Shown here in pieces: positions 62,736-64,000 of a DNA stretch of 64,000 nucleotides. Below the pieces are notes generated by a model that did no database searches, had not been told where the DNA came from, and worked only from the letters and a program-made list of their open reading frames with translations. This DNA is from Sedimenticola selenatireducens (GTDB lineage Bacteria; Pseudomonadota; Gammaproteobacteria; Chromatiales; Chromatiaceae). The stretch spans positions 62,001 to 126,000 of the forward strand of contig NZ_VMNH01000007.1 in the NCBI RefSeq assembly GCF_007625115.1, in the 5' to 3' direction. Position 1 is the first letter of the stretch; each line of letters opens with the position of its first letter. The translations under genes were made by a program, and so were the position numbers.

Positions 62736-63646
62736 AGTGACACCTACGTAATAATTGACGTCGTATGCCAGGTTGTGGCTTCCTGTTTACGAACCGGACA
62801 ACCTTAAAGGTTAGTCCCCAATTAATATCACTATACAAGTTAAACTTGATATCGAATGACAAAGGCTGCCGGCCTCGACTCAGCCTTAGAAAGACCTATT
62901 GTCGTTGATGCCATTATCAGACTCTCAGAGCCGTAATATGTTGAAGGTTAAAAATAGCTTTTGATTAATGCATTGTCAATGCCTGTCAAATAGATAAGCC
63001 GTTAAAAAATCGAGTAAATTGAAAGCCTATTAATTAATGATCCGAGAGTCGCCTATTGTCAAAACATTCATGGGGTCTCAATTAATCCGCGGATTGTAAT
63101 AAATCAGTATTTAAGTTTTTGATTAGTTTTATACGTGCGGCAAACCCGGGCATTGAAATCCGCACAAAGAAATCATGTTGAGCGGTTAGTTTCTTAAAGG
63201 TATTCCATTTAAGACCTTTTGGCTTCAGGTCAGAATCTAAGGCCGTGCCTCGCGCGCGCGCGTAATACTCCTGTTTCCTATGCTATTTCACTAGGTGAAC
63301 CGGGCCATTATGGGAAAGTCGCTCACTGGTCTCGCTCACGAATTGGAAGCTGTCCGTTTCATTATATCGACGCCCATTTAGCTCCGTTCTCAAAACTATT
63401 CGAAATATAACAAGAGAATACCTTTGTTGGCGTGCCCGCTAGGTTTAAATTCATTAATTGAAAAACCAAAAGTACTCTTCATTGCCATTCGTGTGGCCTC
63501 TAACGTTATTGCCTTAGGCACTGGGTGATGCAGAAGAATGTAACATGCCGGTTTTTACCCTGGATGATCCGCGTATATCATGGACAAGAAATGCGTCAAA
63601 TAGATCAATAATTCTCAAGAGTGCACCTTGTTTGAGATGAAGATTA
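62736..63646. other. 911-bp gene-poor part of the element
   Basis: AT-rich, no supported gene on either strand. It holds the CAAGTT dyad (62836-62848), repeat copy B (63215-63239) and an alternating (CG)6 run (63251-63262). Probably decayed DNA. Confidence 0.5.
63215..63239 (+). repeat. Dispersed direct repeat, copy B
   Basis: CCTTTTGGCTTCAGGTCAG followed by AATCTA; partner of the copy at 61829-61853, ~1.39 kb away. Confidence 0.6.
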
Positions 63647-64000
63647 TTATTCATGATTGTGGTGGTCATAAGGCCATACCTCTGCCGCTTGTTTGAAGCC
63701 ATGGACTTTCCCCACTATCTTCCGTGCATTGTTCAGGTCGCTTCCTCTGGCTATTAGGGTGAATGTCTTACCGGGATAGTCGCGTAGGGTATAGTGGTAT
63801 GCGCCGCTCCATGGAAGATTATCATGTCTCTCATTTTCAATCTGAGGTAATCCCGATGGCAGGGGAGTGGCTCCTGTAATCAGTGCTAAAATTTCCGGTT
63901 TACGGCTTTTTAGAATGGCAATTATGTCGGTAGTTAGCGCGTTTATTTGACCTGTGATCTTCAGGTAGCCACCCTCAGCCCGGATGAAAAGACCTAGGCT
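63647..64000 (-). CDS. C-terminal part of a mobile-element protein with docking-type motif (cut by window edge)
   Basis: An open frame of 117 codons enters from the right edge without a start and ends at TAA (63647-63649). The first visible part, GLFIRAEGGYLKITG followed by LTTDIIAILKSRKPEILALI, resembles a TubC-type N-terminal docking domain often fused to plasmid- and phage-borne proteins. Later, LPWSGAYHYTLRDYPGKTF and TLIARGSDLNNARKI appear. Name and function unknown. Confidence 0.55.
   Translation of the reverse strand, partial: SLGLFIRAEGGYLKITGQINALTTDIIAILKSRKPEILALITGATPLPSGLPQIENERHDNLPWSGAYHYTLRDYPGKTFTLIARGSDLNNARKIVGKVHGFKQAAEVWPYDHHNHE

Noticed and set aside
63251-63262. (CG)6 run
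   Set aside because: Could adopt Z-DNA, but it is short and no function is suggested by context.
1-64000. Complete tRNA, rRNA, CRISPR array, insertion sequence or riboswitch
   Set aside because: Read for T-arm signatures, repeated spacers, transposase motifs and c-di-GMP riboswitch cores; none convincing except the 15-bp RNA 3' fragment at 61621.

Overview
This 64-kb window is chromosomal DNA of a Gram-negative, sulfur-oxidising gammaproteobacterium, most likely a Chromatiales-type or symbiont-related thiotroph. The evidence is two sulfur-globule envelope proteins, a DsrS-like gene, a TusA/YeeE/DsrE/rhodanese sulfur-trafficking operon, an outer-membrane-type two-component system, and heavy use of c-di-GMP signalling. 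No rRNA, tRNA or CRISPR array was found, so the genus cannot be fixed.

Layout. 0-5.2 kb: tail of a CZB-domain chemoreceptor, then a QseBC/PmrAB-like two-component system divergent from an LTA-synthase/phosphoethanolamine-transferase-like enzyme and a PAP2 phosphatase, with a PmrA-type box (CTTAAG-N5-CTTAAT) between them. 5.2-11.1 kb: housekeeping and orphan genes (DUF1244, a CxxC membrane protein, FAH hydrolase, YheT esterase, GST, an unknown secreted protein). 11.6-16.4 kb: sulfur-storage block with two Gly/Tyr-rich sulfur-globule proteins (one with a coiled-coil tail) and a moxR-vwa-dsrS operon. 16.8-30.6 kb: signalling genes (PAS-GGDEF-EAL, HDOD, REC-PAS-GGDEF-EAL, HDOD-GAF-kinase, MinD/FlhG-like ATPase) around a set of unrelated minus-strand genes. 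30.7-37.5 kb: zinc metallopeptidase, an Anbu/ATP-grasp/alpha-E cluster, USP and SulP transporter. 38-47 kb: PdtaS-like HisKA_2 kinase convergent with an ANTAR regulator, DUF3135, another GGDEF-EAL protein and a chemoreceptor. 47-49 kb: PPK2 and a carboxylesterase.

The most striking part is 49.4-58.5 kb. A PhnD-like periplasmic binding protein, a membrane histidine kinase and a sigma-54 response regulator form a three-gene sensor of the AioXSR type. Just downstream is a near-perfect -24/-12 promoter preceded by two palindromes, and then a same-strand run of twelve genes: split YeeE/YedE transporter, TusA with an N-terminal extension, three tiny single-TM proteins (one only 30 aa), a tandem rhodanese lacking both catalytic cysteines, three small DsrE/F/H-like proteins, a cysteine-containing rhodanese, and a monohaem c-type cytochrome. 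This looks like an inducible module for taking up or handing over reduced sulfur between periplasm and cytoplasm; I do not know it as a described system.

58.5-64 kb is an accessory, decaying zone: a HipA fragment abuts an AbiEii-type nucleotidyltransferase fragment, followed by a NERD-UvrD helicase, and then a 15-bp tmRNA/tRNA-Ala-like 3' end with its own terminator and adjacent direct repeats, which reads as an attachment site. The element seems to run rightward out of the window and carries a PD-(D/E)XK-like gene, a small unknown ORF and a cut-off gene at the right edge.
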